A stretch of DNA of 64,000 nucleotides from Lentilactobacillus kisonensis DSM 19906 = JCM 15041 (GCF_001434135.1 NZ_AZEB01000002.1:124001-188000); one strand, 5' to 3'. Counted from the stretch's first letter, positions 27,929-36,703 are shown. A program made the numbers and translations. The notes: generated by a model from the sequence alone, not told the origin.

Positions 27929-28044
27929 AGAGTGCGAAAACGAACGGTTAACAATCGGAACATAATGCGCCTTCTGCGAAAATCCCGGTTTTGGATTTTA
28001 GTAGAAGGTGATTATGTGGAGATTGTTGTTCGTTTGAGCACATT
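27929..28044 (+). repeat. Palindromic intergenic repeat, type 2
   Basis: Full-length copy with unusual arms ACGAAC / GTTCGT and ACAATC / GATTGT, variable stem GCCTTCTGC / GTAGAAGG (one mismatch), left end AGAGTGCG and right end GAGCACATTTA. The outer arms differ from every other copy and still pair. The left end is 32 bp from the lipoprotein start codon. Confidence 0.85.
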
Positions 28045-28050
28045 TAAATC

Positions 28051-28225
28051 AGAGTGCGAAACCAAGCGGTTAGGAATCGGAGCGTAAGTCTCCCTTAAAA
28101 GAAATTCCTGGGCTTGGAATTTCTTTTAAGGGTGCTTACGTGCAGATTCCTGCTTGGAGTAGCACGTTTATACTATGATACACAGGAAGTTCAAATTCTG
28201 GTTTTGGATTTTAGTAAGAAGAGCT
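28051..28225 (+). repeat. Palindromic intergenic repeat, type 2, with degenerate extra half
   Basis: The full copy at 28051-28169 has arms ACCAAGC / GCTTGGA and GGAATCGG / CAGATTCC, variable stem CCCTTAAAAGAAATTCC / GGAATTTCTTTTAAGGG (17 bp perfect), and right end GTAGCACG. It is followed after ATGATACACA by the degenerate remains of another right half (to about 28225). Confidence 0.8.
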
Positions 28226-28289
28226 TGCGTCACATTTTTTTCAAACTTATTTGTTATCGTGATAGCATAATTAGTTTACATAGGAATAA

Positions 28290-28535
28290 ATGACACTTAT
28301 AGGAGGATTTGATATCAATAAGTTAGTAAAAACTGCATTGCGCTACCCAAGAATCGCTACTTGGTTAATTTTTATATTAGCAACGTTAATCGGAACGTTC
28401 ACGTGGACAACAATTATTCGTGGCAACTACATGAATCAGTTCCTAGGTGAAAGCCTGTTTTCTGGAATCATTTTCGGGATGGTGTTACTTGCAAATTGGT
28501 ACTGGCAACGTCGAAAACAAGCGCATCATCAGTAG
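28290..28535 (+). CDS. Small membrane protein of unknown function
   Basis: At most 81 residues, with two hydrophobic segments (ATWLIFILATLIGTFTW and SGIIFGMVLLANWYW) and a basic tail. The reading frame opens with ATG 28290, but the only strong ribosome binding site, AGGAGG, lies inside the frame at about 28302-28307. A start at the following ATC (28314, seven bases after it) would fit much better than ATG 28290, which has only AGGA four bases away. Family not recognised. It ends five bases before a convergent small membrane protein gene. Confidence 0.6.
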   Translation: MTLIGGFDINKLVKTALRYPRIATWLIFILATLIGTFTWTTIIRGNYMNQFLGESLFSGIIFGMVLLANWYWQRRKQAHHQ

Positions 28536-28540
28536 CTAAA

Positions 28541-28831
28541 TTATTGAATGGGCAATAAAAATCCAATTAGATAATGAATAATGATGAAACTAATTGGAAT
28601 CAAGATCCAGCCGATTAGAACAATAATGGCAAGCCTATTTTGTCCACGACGAAAATAGATTCCAGACCAGTAAGCGTAAACCGCAGTCAAAGTGACGTCA
28701 AAAGTAAAAATGACGGTGGTTGTTTGTGATGCAATAACAATCAAATAGAAAATCGCAATAATGATGCTGAGCGCAATGACTTTCAACCAGAAATAGGATT
28801 GAACGGGTTTCTGCTTGTTCAGAATAATCAC
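28541..28831 (-). CDS. Small membrane protein of unknown function
   Basis: Up to 96 residues with three hydrophobic segments (VIALSIIIAIFYLIVI, FTFDVTLTAVYAYW, LAIIVLIGWILIPISFIII). The frame opens with GTG 28831, but GGAGG touches that GTG. By spacing, the true start is more likely the ATT at 28825 or the CTG at 28822. No family is recognised. It is convergent with the preceding small membrane protein gene; the two are five bases apart without a terminator. Confidence 0.55.
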   Translation of the reverse strand: MIILNKQKPVQSYFWLKVIALSIIIAIFYLIVIASQTTTVIFTFDVTLTAVYAYWSGIYFRRGQNRLAIIVLIGWILIPISFIIIHYLIGFLLPIQ

Positions 28832-29055
28832 CCTCCAAATAATGAAATTACTAAGTTCGATTAATTCAGTTCTGGTATAACATACTGATAACCGGCTTAA
28901 CAGCGATCAGTTCTTTAATGTGACAACTTGAGCTTGAGGCATTAGTTCTCACAACTTCAGGCGTTTAATTGGGATTGAAGATTGAGTGGTATAAGCTTAA
29001 TATTAAAGCAATTGAAAGTTACTTTCTAAATCAATTCTAAAAGGAAGTTTTCGTG

Positions 29056-30258
29056 ATGGCTGACCCGTTAAATATTCTTCATACCATTGAATTGGAGACA
29101 TTATATCCGATTGTACGTTGTGAACTCACTTTGAAGGAACCAATTAACGTGCAAAAGTTAGAAAGGGCCGTTGAATTAGTAGGCCAAGTTGTGCCAGAAA
29201 TTTTTGCCAAATATCGAATTCAGGACAACGTTTTTGTGCCGTTAGACCGTGACCCTAAGACCATCGTTTCCAAAGTTAATTCATACAGTGAGGATCTTGT
29301 AACCCAATTTGATTTGTTAAGGGGACCACAAGTGAAAATGATCGTTGTGGCTAATAAATTAATTGTGTATCTTAGTCACATCCTGACTGACGGGGCTGGT
29401 AGCAAGCAGTTCTTGTACTTACTTGCAGATTGTTATAACCAGCAGCGGATGGCCGGTGGGCTTACTAACCATCAAGGCATCGATGAGATTAAGCAACTAA
29501 TTGATCAAACGCCCCAACAAGTTTCAAGCAAGGCTGATCATCCAGCAAAACCACTTTATTTGCCGGCTTTAGCTGACAGGCAGTCAGCTAAATACGAGGT
29601 CATTCGTACCCAACTAAATGCTAAGCAATTTGCTGAGCTTCACAATGTCACTCAAAATATTGGGGTAACGTTGAATGATTTCTTCATGGCAGCGTTTGGC
29701 AAAACAGTTCAACAATACTGCGGGGTTCCAACCATTGCGCTGGCTTGTCCAACTGACATGCGGCAATTTTTAACTGTTGAAGCTAAGCAGCAGCTGCGTA
29801 TTCAAAATCTCACTGCTCGCTATAATTTTGCCGTTGAGTCAGAGGTAACCGAATCCGTCATGCAAGCCGCTCAAAAGGTTCATGAGCAGATGACAACCAA
29901 CAAACAGCGGAAACAATTTCTTCAATCCGTTCGGACGCTGGTTACTGAAGTTGGCAAGGGGACGGCGATTGACAAGTTGCAAGAGATTGTTGAACAGAAT
30001 TATCACGTTCGACCAATTGCCTATACCAACTTTGGCGTGATTGATGATAAGCAACTCCGCTTTACTGACAATTCAATCGAGAGTTGTTTGATGACTGGTT
30101 CGTTCAGGCGGCTGCCGATGTATCAAGTGGCGATTAGTACATTTGCTGGTCGATTAACTCTGGCTGCTAATATGATTGGCAGTGACCAAGAACGCCAATT
30201 TGGTAAGGCGGTGCTGGATCATTTAAAATTAAAGCTGTTGGCTGTAAGCGCGTCATAG
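29056..30258 (+). CDS. Condensation-domain-like acyltransferase of unknown substrate
   Basis: A 400-residue cytoplasmic protein with the fold signature of CoA-dependent acyltransferases and condensation domains. The catalytic HxxxDG motif is visible as SHILTDGAG at about residue 110, and the second half contains VTLNDFFMAAFGKTVQQY, typical of alcohol acetyltransferase-like proteins. There are no adenylation or carrier domains, so it is a stand-alone enzyme and not part of a large assembly line. ATG 29056 has AAGGAAG upstream. It is followed 11 bases later by a Fic-like gene and is probably co-transcribed with it. Substrate unknown; O-acylation of an alcohol or lipid is one possibility. Confidence 0.75.
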   Translation: MADPLNILHTIELETLYPIVRCELTLKEPINVQKLERAVELVGQVVPEIFAKYRIQDNVFVPLDRDPKTIVSKVNSYSEDLVTQFDLLRGPQVKMIVVANKLIVYLSHILTDGAGSKQFLYLLADCYNQQRMAGGLTNHQGIDEIKQLIDQTPQQVSSKADHPAKPLYLPALADRQSAKYEVIRTQLNAKQFAELHNVTQNIGVTLNDFFMAAFGKTVQQYCGVPTIALACPTDMRQFLTVEAKQQLRIQNLTARYNFAVESEVTESVMQAAQKVHEQMTTNKQRKQFLQSVRTLVTEVGKGTAIDKLQEIVEQNYHVRPIAYTNFGVIDDKQLRFTDNSIESCLMTGSFRRLPMYQVAISTFAGRLTLAANMIGSDQERQFGKAVLDHLKLKLLAVSAS

Positions 30259-30269
30259 GGTGAATTTAA

Positions 30270-30926
30270 ATGGAAAATAAAACTCATTTGACCCAAATGC
30301 CAAGTCGCTTTCTGGCGAAGAAAAGTTTTGTACTCCTTGTGTATTCACTTTCAAAATTTGAAAATGTGAAGACGACGTATGCTCAGACCAAAACAATCAT
30401 TGATGGGATGAGCGTTGCCGGTGTTCCAGTTGACGATATTCAAGTGATTGTGAATTTAAAGAAAGGGTTTGAATATGTCATTAATCATCATGGGCGTTAT
30501 GACTTTGCAATTAGTGAAATGATTAATGGCATTGTTGCCGCTGAGGATGCACTTGAACCTGGAAAGATTAGGACTGGTAATGTCCAAATTGGCGGTGTCG
30601 AATATGTACCACCAATTCCTGATTCCAATGTGGTCATTACAACGGTTTCAGAAATGATGAGCGATAACGTGTCAGCTACTGAGAAAGCCCTGAAGTTGAT
30701 GTATTATATCATGCGTCAACAGATTTTTTGGGATGGTAATAAGCGGACCGCTGTGTTATCAGCAAATTATATTTTGATAAACGCTGGTGCGGGAATCATT
30801 AATATTAATGAAAATCAACTTGAAGAATTTAATAAGTTATTAAGTGGTTATTATGAATCTGATCAAGATACCGCTATTATGCAGTGGACGTATGACCACT
30901 GCATTTACGGCATTGATTTTGAGTGA
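30270..30926 (+). CDS. Fic-like protein with altered catalytic motif
   Basis: A 218-residue cytoplasmic protein with a Fic/DOC core. The active-site loop reads QIFWDGNKRTA at 151-161, where the canonical motif is HPFxDGNxxR. The catalytic His position (151) is Gln, while Phe153, Asp155, Gly156, Asn157 and Arg159 are kept. A helix with TIIDG at 42-46 resembles the inhibitory (S/T)xxxE(G/N) motif, though imperfectly. Classical Fic proteins AMPylate or phosphorylate targets; loss of the His would remove or change that chemistry. I have a vague memory of related proteins sharing QIFWDGNKR, so this may be a subfamily trait. Co-transcribed with the acyltransferase-like gene. Confidence 0.78.
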   Translation: MENKTHLTQMPSRFLAKKSFVLLVYSLSKFENVKTTYAQTKTIIDGMSVAGVPVDDIQVIVNLKKGFEYVINHHGRYDFAISEMINGIVAAEDALEPGKIRTGNVQIGGVEYVPPIPDSNVVITTVSEMMSDNVSATEKALKLMYYIMRQQIFWDGNKRTAVLSANYILINAGAGIININENQLEEFNKLLSGYYESDQDTAIMQWTYDHCIYGIDFE

Positions 30927-30970
30927 AATTGAATTGACCAGGGTGATAAGGGGTATTTAGTTATTAGGAT

Positions 30971-31030
30971 AAAAAAAGATCCAGCCGGGAACTGATTAAT
31001 TATTAGTTTCTGACTGGATTTGGTTTTTTA
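30971..31030. terminator. Bidirectional terminator between convergent genes
   Basis: AAAAAAAGATCCAG...ACT pairs with AGT...CTGGATTTGGTTTTTT. There are A/T runs on both sides, between the Fic-like gene and the convergent secreted protein gene. Confidence 0.8.
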
Positions 31031-31046
31031 ATTGGATGAATTTGGA

Positions 31047-32045
31047 TTATTTAACCTGTTTAACAATAAAGTAATTTAGAGTAGCTCCCTTAATTGCATT
31101 AGTTGCGGAATTTCCCTTGAAACCAAGTGAATCATCGTCAGCCGTATAGCCATCAGGTAAGCCGTTGTAGTCAAAAAATGAAGTCTTAAGATTCATACCA
31201 GCTTGCTTTGGTGATTTAGCAAATGGAACAATCACTGATTTAACGGGTCTGTTAGTTGCTTTATCGACGTAGTTCACGGTGATGCCTTCAGTTGCTGGAA
31301 CGCTGTGCATGGGGATTAGCGATCCGTCTTTAATGTAGCCAACAATATTTGTGTTACTTAAGTCATGGATGACTAACCAACGATCGCCTTCGCGGGTCCG
31401 GGTCATTGCATTTTCAATGATAAAGACATCATGTCGATACTTAATTGTACTTTTCATATTTGGTTTTGTTTTACCATCTGGCCCACACCAGAAGGGAAGT
31501 TGATATAAAAGTTCAGAACCGTTATTTTTGCTTCCGGGGTATTTCAAGTGGTAAAATTCGTTCTTTTCGAGATCGTTAAGGGGACTGTTCTGAAGAGTTT
31601 CAAAAGAATTGATGCCACCGACAACCGTCTTCTTATCTTTTGCGTAGTGGACAAGGCCTGATTGAATATCGCTTATTTTTCCTGCATAAATCCACCCTTT
31701 AATTTTACGATCAAAACTCATCACTTTGTAATAGACGGTGTGGTGATTGGTATATGCGGACCGCAAGTACATGAAGGTGTCTTGGCCAGCTTTGGATTGA
31801 TTAAGTTCAAGTAACTGTTGTTTCGTCTTTACGACCTTTGCGCCTTTTAGTGGGGCAGCTTTGGTATACAGGGCGTTGTTGCCTGTAAAGGAAACGTAGT
31901 TGCCGCTTTGCTTGAGGTTATAAGACATCTTAGTGATTTTAATAGGTGATTTGGCGCATGCTGGTTGAGTTGAATTCACTGATATACCTAAGATAATGCC
32001 ACCCATTATTGCCAATAATGTTAATAGTTTGGATCCCTTTTCCAT
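31047..32045 (-). CDS. Secreted protein with C-terminal MucBP-like segment
   Basis: A 332-residue exported protein. The signal peptide MEKGSKLLTLLAIMGGIILGISVNSTQPACA has a likely cleavage after ACA. The central part (about 35-235) repeats short Tyr/Lys-rich units like lactobacillar surface-layer-associated or SH3-like modules (FTGNNALYTKAAPLKGAKVV; KGWIYAGKI). The C-terminal 80 residues (ITVNYVDKATNRPVKSVIVPF...) look like a single MucBP-type unit. There is no LPXTG or membrane anchor. GAGGAGCGATTAAT precedes the ATG. It is monocistronic. A cell-wall-associated role is inferred. Confidence 0.72.
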   Translation of the reverse strand: MEKGSKLLTLLAIMGGIILGISVNSTQPACAKSPIKITKMSYNLKQSGNYVSFTGNNALYTKAAPLKGAKVVKTKQQLLELNQSKAGQDTFMYLRSAYTNHHTVYYKVMSFDRKIKGWIYAGKISDIQSGLVHYAKDKKTVVGGINSFETLQNSPLNDLEKNEFYHLKYPGSKNNGSELLYQLPFWCGPDGKTKPNMKSTIKYRHDVFIIENAMTRTREGDRWLVIHDLSNTNIVGYIKDGSLIPMHSVPATEGITVNYVDKATNRPVKSVIVPFAKSPKQAGMNLKTSFFDYNGLPDGYTADDDSLGFKGNSATNAIKGATLNYFIVKQVK

Positions 32046-32166
32046 ATTAATCGCTCCTCTGTTTCATTGGTCATATTATACCGCTTTGATGAAAATAATT
32101 CTTAGAGTGAGGAGATTCTGATTATTGCGGTAATGAAGTGTGTTCCAATCAGTTGCTGGACATCGT

Positions 32167-32218
32167 AAAAAGCGCTTGAACTAAGACCCAAGAAGCGGGA
32201 TCCGTGTTCAAGCGCTTT
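32167..32218 (-). terminator. Terminator of the histidine phosphatase gene
   Basis: Perfect arms AAAGCGCTTGAAC / GTTCAAGCGCTTT enclose a 25-base loop. On the minus strand the hairpin is followed by TT and then ACG, giving a short T run. It lies 12 bases after the phosphatase stop codon. Confidence 0.7.
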
Positions 32219-32229
32219 GCTACGTTGTT

Positions 32230-32883
32230 TTAAATGTCGTCACTTACATTATTATAATATTCGATCGAAAACTCACCATTATCGTAGTTAAGTTTGGTTA
32301 CACTACCATTCTTCGTTGAAACGTTAACGGGGATATCGCTCCATTTGCTGACGACGTTTCGAATTAACGTTCCGTGGGTTGCCATGAGAATCTTATCACC
32401 ATCGTTAGCTCTGTCGACAACTTTATCAATTCCTGGCTGCAGCCGTGCCCAAAATTTAGAACTACTCTCAGCATCGCCGTATGGGTCAGCCTTTGAGAAC
32501 ATATCCTCAGCTTTATCAATGCCAAATTCGCCTATCAAGCCGTGGAATGAGTTGACGCCAATTGGGCCGCCGATCGTATGCCATGTTTTGACGTCATCTT
32601 CCCCCTCATAGTAGCCAAAGTTGAGCTCCCGAAAGGCTGAACTTGGAATTACTTCTTCAACGCTACCTGAATTGGCCTTCAAAATTAAGTTTCCAGTCAT
32701 AACGGCGCGAGAGGTATCGCTGGAATAGGCGGCAGAAAATGGAATATGGCTTAGACGCTTACCGGCATCAATTGCATCGGCAACACCTTTATCGGTAAGG
32801 GGCGAATCGGACCACCCCTGAATCCGGTGGTATTTATTTAGGTAAGTCTGGCCGTGGCGAACAAAATAAAGTGAGATTGTCAT
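32230..32883 (-). CDS. Histidine phosphatase family protein (phosphoglycerate mutase-like)
   Basis: A 217-residue enzyme of the histidine phosphatase superfamily. The phosphorylated His is in FVRHGQTYLNK at the N-terminus (residues 7-17), the RIQGWSDSPLTDKG segment follows, the second catalytic residue lies in ELNFGYYEGE and the second His in ATHGTLIR. This is the pattern of broad-specificity phosphatases and cofactor-dependent mutase relatives rather than glycolytic GpmA, which is longer. AGGAGGATTTTAC precedes the ATG. The left end of a palindromic repeat begins 22 bp upstream of the start. Confidence 0.88.
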   Translation of the reverse strand: MTISLYFVRHGQTYLNKYHRIQGWSDSPLTDKGVADAIDAGKRLSHIPFSAAYSSDTSRAVMTGNLILKANSGSVEEVIPSSAFRELNFGYYEGEDDVKTWHTIGGPIGVNSFHGLIGEFGIDKAEDMFSKADPYGDAESSSKFWARLQPGIDKVVDRANDGDKILMATHGTLIRNVVSKWSDIPVNVSTKNGSVTKLNYDNGEFSIEYYNNVSDDI

Positions 32884-32904
32884 GTAAAATCCTCCTAAAA
32901 ATAA

Positions 32905-33025
32905 AGTGAGCGGATCCAGGCGGTTAGCAATCGGAGTGTAAGTCTCCTCCAGCGGAAATTCCCGGTTTTGGAATTTTTGCTGGAGGTGCTTACGCGCAGA
33001 TTGCTACCTGGAGGAGCTGTCCTAA
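32905..33025 (+). repeat. Palindromic intergenic repeat, type 1 (tandem copy 1)
   Basis: Full-length copy. Arms are ATCCAGGC / CTACCTGGA and GCAATCGG / CAGATTGC; the variable stem is CCTCCAGC / GCTGGAGG; ends are AGTGAGCGG and AGCTGTCCTAA. It lies 22 bp from the phosphatase start codon, beside the binding site. Confidence 0.9.
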
Positions 33026-33029
33026 GAAA

Positions 33030-33186
33030 AGTGAGCAGAACAAAGCGGTTAGAAACTGGAACATAAGTCTCCTCTGACAAAAATCCCTGGTTTTGGGGGA
33101 TTTCTGTCAGAGGTGCTTATGTGGAAGTTTCTGCTTTGAGGAGCTGTCCTAAAAATAAAGCGAGCAGAACAAATCAGTAAGAAGCT
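33030..33186 (+). repeat. Palindromic intergenic repeat, type 1 (tandem copy 2) plus left-end stub
   Basis: The full copy at 33030-33152 shares the variable stem CCTCTGACA / TGTCAGAGG with the copy at 16767, the only clear case of two copies with the same stem. A third left end (AGCGAGCAGAACAAATCAGT, 33159-33178) follows and then stops, a truncated copy. The remainder up to 33365 is plain AT-rich leader. Confidence 0.88.
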
Positions 33187-33365
33187 GCCCCACATATACA
33201 ATTCTTAAAAGCATCCAAATTATACCATGTATCATCTAACCATTTAAAGGTATACCAATTAAAAATATAAAGTTAATTAGTAATTTTGATATCATTTCCA
33301 TTCACATTTTTGAATTGAGAACGGTTTTATGCTAAACTATTAAGTCAAGTTGTAGGGGGTAAAAT

Positions 33366-35660
33366 ATGGCTGATAATATCAAAGCACAAGAGCAACATCA
33401 TTTAGATGGTGTTATCCAAAAAATCAAAGTTGCCGAAACAAGTCTTCAAAAGAAGATTAAGGCAACCAAAAAAGATGTTAAGGACATTAATGCCAATTTC
33501 AACAATGATGTCCGCTTAAAAACCGAGACCTATAGTGGCATGATGGAAACGGCAATGTCGATCAGGCAGCAGCAACAAATGCTGTCTGAACGGGAAAATC
33601 GCCAGGAATACGCTGCCCGAGAATTGGGAACCCTCACTAAGCTCGAGGTGAACCCTTACTTTGCGCGGATTGATTTTCGTGAAGGTGATGAGAAGCGCGA
33701 TGAGACCATTTATATTGGGATGGCTTCATTTACTGACCGTCCCGACCACTATTTGATTTATGATTGGCGAGCTCCCATTTCTAGTATCTACTATAATGGT
33801 GGCATTGGTGACGTAACCTATCAAACTCCCGATGGTGAGCAGACGGTTGATGTTAAGCTAAAGCGGCAGTTCCAAATTGAGAATGCAAAGATTAAAACGG
33901 TCTTTGATACTGAAGAAGTTGTCGGCGATCAGATGCTGCTGGATGCATTAAGCAATCGTTCCGATACAAAAATGAAGAGTATCGTGACGACCATCCAAAA
34001 AGAACAGAACCAAATTATTCGGGATACCGACTCCGAACTGTTATTTGTTCAGGGGGCAGCTGGATCTGGAAAGACGGCCGCGGTTTTGCAACGGGTTGCT
34101 TTCTTGCTGTACCAGTATCGGGGAAATTTACACTCTGGTCAAATTATTTTATTTTCACCTAATCAGCTATTTAACGATTATATTAACCAGGTATTACCAG
34201 AACTTGGCGAACAAAATATGGTTCAAATGACCTTTTATCAATATAGTTCTCATCGGCTTCCAAGCGTTCAAGTGGAGACATTGGCGCAACGGTTTGATGA
34301 ACAATTTGAACCTCACGCCCAAAAAATCAATGATGTGAAGGGCAGCTTAGATTACTTCAAAGCAGTGAGTGCTTACGCCAACCATTTAAATACCGAGGAC
34401 ATGCGATTCAGAAACTTAATGTTTAACGGCACTGTTTTGATTCCTAAGGAAAAGGTTGAAGATATCTACTATAGCTTTAACGAAAACTATAATTTACGAA
34501 ACCGGCTTGACGCAACCAAAGAACAGTTGTTAAAGATCTTGAATCGTAAGATCCACGTTGAAATGCGCAAAAAATGGGTTGAAGACGCGATTCAAAATCT
34601 GTCTCGTGAGGAGATCCAGCAGATGCACAAGGAAGGCGAAGAGGAGATCCTGGACGCTGATAAAGAGTTCAAGTTCTTGGCTCGTCAGATTGTGGTTAAG
34701 TCCTTCCGGAAGGTGCAGCGCCAGATCGTCCGGAATCATTTCTTAAGCATCAATAACCAGTTCGTGCACATGTTAAGAAATATTCCTAAGATTATTCACC
34801 TAGCTGATTTTGACATTACTGAATCGGATTGGCAGGCTGACATTAAGGCAACGGTTGGCCGGCTCAAAGAAGGACGGTTATCACTCGCTGACGCATCAAC
34901 GTACATTTACTTGTATGATTTAATGACCGGTAAACGTGGCGATCGTGATATCCGATATCTCTTTATTGATGAAGTTCAGGATTACTCGGCTTTCCAGCTT
35001 GCCTTTTTGAAGTTTAGCTTTCCGCGGGCGAAATTCACCTTGTTAGGTGACTTGAACCAGGCAATCTTTACTCATGAGAATAGCCGAAAGCTTCTGGACG
35101 AGCTCGGAAGCATGTTCCCTGAGGATAAGACTCGGGTGGTTCAGTTAACGAAGTCGTATCGTTCAACTGCTCAGATCACCAACTTCACAAAACATCTGCT
35201 GACTAATGGTGAGGATATCATTCCGTTTACTCGGGAGGGTGATTTACCACAGGTCTACGTTGAAGATGGTATGGATTCTGCGGTTGAAGTTGTAAAGAAG
35301 CAGGCAGAAATTAACCTCGCTGACCACGAAACAACGGCAATTATTGGCAAAACGCTAAAAGAGTGTCAGCAGTTGACCGATAAATTAGCAGAAACCGGCG
35401 TTAAGGCAACGCTCATTAGAACTGAGAACCAACGGCTGGTTAAGGGCGTCATCGTTGTGCCGTCATACCTTGCCAAGGGGCTTGAATTTGATAGCGTCAT
35501 TATGTGGGATGCTTCAAAAGAATGCTACGGCGAGGAACGAGACCGACAGTTAGTATATACGATTTGTACGCGGGCAATGCACCGATTGACGATTGTCGCA
35601 ACTAAGACGTTATCACCGTTATTTGACACGGTGCCCACGACTGAATACGAAATGAAGTGA
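33366..35660 (+). CDS. helD: HelD-like UvrD-family helicase, RNA polymerase recycling factor
   Basis: A 764-residue superfamily 1 ATPase resembling HelD, which removes stalled or hibernating RNA polymerase from DNA in Gram-positive bacteria. The N-terminal coiled arm (HHLDGVIQKIKVAETSLQKKIKATKKDVKDI) matches the HelD secondary-channel arm. Walker A FVQGAAGSGKTAAVLQR lies at about 226-242, motif II YLFIDEVQDYS at about 531-541, then LLGDLNQAIF and a C-terminal KGLEFDSVIMWDA. TGTAGGGGGTAAAAT precedes the ATG. It is monocistronic, with a terminator downstream. Confidence 0.9.
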   Translation: MADNIKAQEQHHLDGVIQKIKVAETSLQKKIKATKKDVKDINANFNNDVRLKTETYSGMMETAMSIRQQQQMLSERENRQEYAARELGTLTKLEVNPYFARIDFREGDEKRDETIYIGMASFTDRPDHYLIYDWRAPISSIYYNGGIGDVTYQTPDGEQTVDVKLKRQFQIENAKIKTVFDTEEVVGDQMLLDALSNRSDTKMKSIVTTIQKEQNQIIRDTDSELLFVQGAAGSGKTAAVLQRVAFLLYQYRGNLHSGQIILFSPNQLFNDYINQVLPELGEQNMVQMTFYQYSSHRLPSVQVETLAQRFDEQFEPHAQKINDVKGSLDYFKAVSAYANHLNTEDMRFRNLMFNGTVLIPKEKVEDIYYSFNENYNLRNRLDATKEQLLKILNRKIHVEMRKKWVEDAIQNLSREEIQQMHKEGEEEILDADKEFKFLARQIVVKSFRKVQRQIVRNHFLSINNQFVHMLRNIPKIIHLADFDITESDWQADIKATVGRLKEGRLSLADASTYIYLYDLMTGKRGDRDIRYLFIDEVQDYSAFQLAFLKFSFPRAKFTLLGDLNQAIFTHENSRKLLDELGSMFPEDKTRVVQLTKSYRSTAQITNFTKHLLTNGEDIIPFTREGDLPQVYVEDGMDSAVEVVKKQAEINLADHETTAIIGKTLKECQQLTDKLAETGVKATLIRTENQRLVKGVIVVPSYLAKGLEFDSVIMWDASKECYGEERDRQLVYTICTRAMHRLTIVATKTLSPLFDTVPTTEYEMK

Positions 35661-35666
35661 GTTAAG

Positions 35667-35698
35667 GTCAATCTCTAATTTGTGAGATTGATTTTTTC
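35667..35698 (+). terminator. Intrinsic terminator of helD
   Basis: GTCAATCTC / GAGATTGAT stem with an 8-base loop, followed by TTTTTT, 8 bases after the helD stop codon. Confidence 0.88.
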
Positions 35699-35731
35699 TA
35701 TAAAAACCCGCGGAATGATCATGCTTGATGG

Positions 35732-35737
35732 TATAAT
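35732..35737 (+). promoter_or_regulatory. -10 box of coaA
   Basis: TATAAT about 37 bp upstream of the chosen coaA start codon at 35774. Its position means transcription begins near 35743-35745, which excludes the GTG at 35741 as start codon. A clear -35 box was not seen at 17 bp. Confidence 0.6.
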
Positions 35738-35773
35738 TACGTGAATAGAAAAGTTCTGGAGATAAGACAATTC

Positions 35774-36703
35774 ATGGATGATTTAATTAACTATTACTCG
35801 TTCACTAAGGGAGAATGGAAGCATTTCTACAACGAAAGTGAAGCTAACTTACCATTAACCCCAAGTGAATTAAAGCACATCAAGGCGTTTAACGATCAAA
35901 TCTCGATTCAAGACGTTTCTGATATTTACAAACCATTGGTGCATATGATTCGCTTGCAGAAGAATAATTTTGATGAGTGGCAGACCACTAAGGCCCGCTT
36001 TTTGCATAAGCAGGTTCGGACGGTTCCGTTTATTATTGGGATTTCTGGTAGTGTGGCTGTTGGTAAATCGACGACTGCCCGGGTGCTGGAAGAACTGTTA
36101 ACCAATTATTTTACCGGTGAGCACATTCAATTAATTACGACTGACGGTTTCTTGTATTCCAACGCTGAGTTAAAGAGACGAGGAATCTACGACAGGAAGG
36201 GTTTCCCAGAAAGCTATGATATGCGTAAGCTGATTGCTTTTTTAAACGAGGTCAAATCAGGGGTGGCGGTCACCAAGTCACCAGTGTATTCGCATCAGAG
36301 CTATGATATTATTCCTAATCGCTATGATATCGTTGATCGACCGGATGTCCTGATCATTGAAGGGATCAACACATTACAGCTCCCCAGTAATGAACAGATC
36401 TATATCAGTGATTTTACGGATTTTTCGATCTATATGGATGCGGAAGTGGACTTGATTGAAAAATGGTACTTAGAGCGCTTCGGTCGTTTGATGGACACAG
36501 CGTTTCAGGATCCTGATAACTATTATTATGACTACGCGATGGGAAATCGTGAGGATGCCTTTTCAATGGCACGAAACGTGTGGCAGACGATTGATTTACC
36601 GAACCTAAGGGCAAATATCCTGCCAACCCGCTCACGAGCTGATATGATTATGCATAAGACCGATCACCATTTGATTGATCGATTGTATCTGAGAAAGTAT
36701 TGA
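35774..36703 (+). CDS. coaA: Type I pantothenate kinase
   Basis: A 309-residue kinase that phosphorylates pantothenate, the first committed step of coenzyme A synthesis. Visible are NYYSFTKGEWKHFY near the N-terminus, the P-loop GISGSVAVGKST, TTDGFLYSNAELKRRG (substrate-binding region) and KWYLERFGRLMDTAF. The C-terminal region ANILPTRSRADMIMHKTDHH is also typical. ATG 35774 is preferred over GTG 35741, which has no binding site and lies at the promoter; TGGAGAT is 12 bases upstream of the ATG. The length fits lactobacillar CoaA. It is followed by guaA after 82 bases. Confidence 0.95.
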   Translation: MDDLINYYSFTKGEWKHFYNESEANLPLTPSELKHIKAFNDQISIQDVSDIYKPLVHMIRLQKNNFDEWQTTKARFLHKQVRTVPFIIGISGSVAVGKSTTARVLEELLTNYFTGEHIQLITTDGFLYSNAELKRRGIYDRKGFPESYDMRKLIAFLNEVKSGVAVTKSPVYSHQSYDIIPNRYDIVDRPDVLIIEGINTLQLPSNEQIYISDFTDFSIYMDAEVDLIEKWYLERFGRLMDTAFQDPDNYYYDYAMGNREDAFSMARNVWQTIDLPNLRANILPTRSRADMIMHKTDHHLIDRLYLRKY

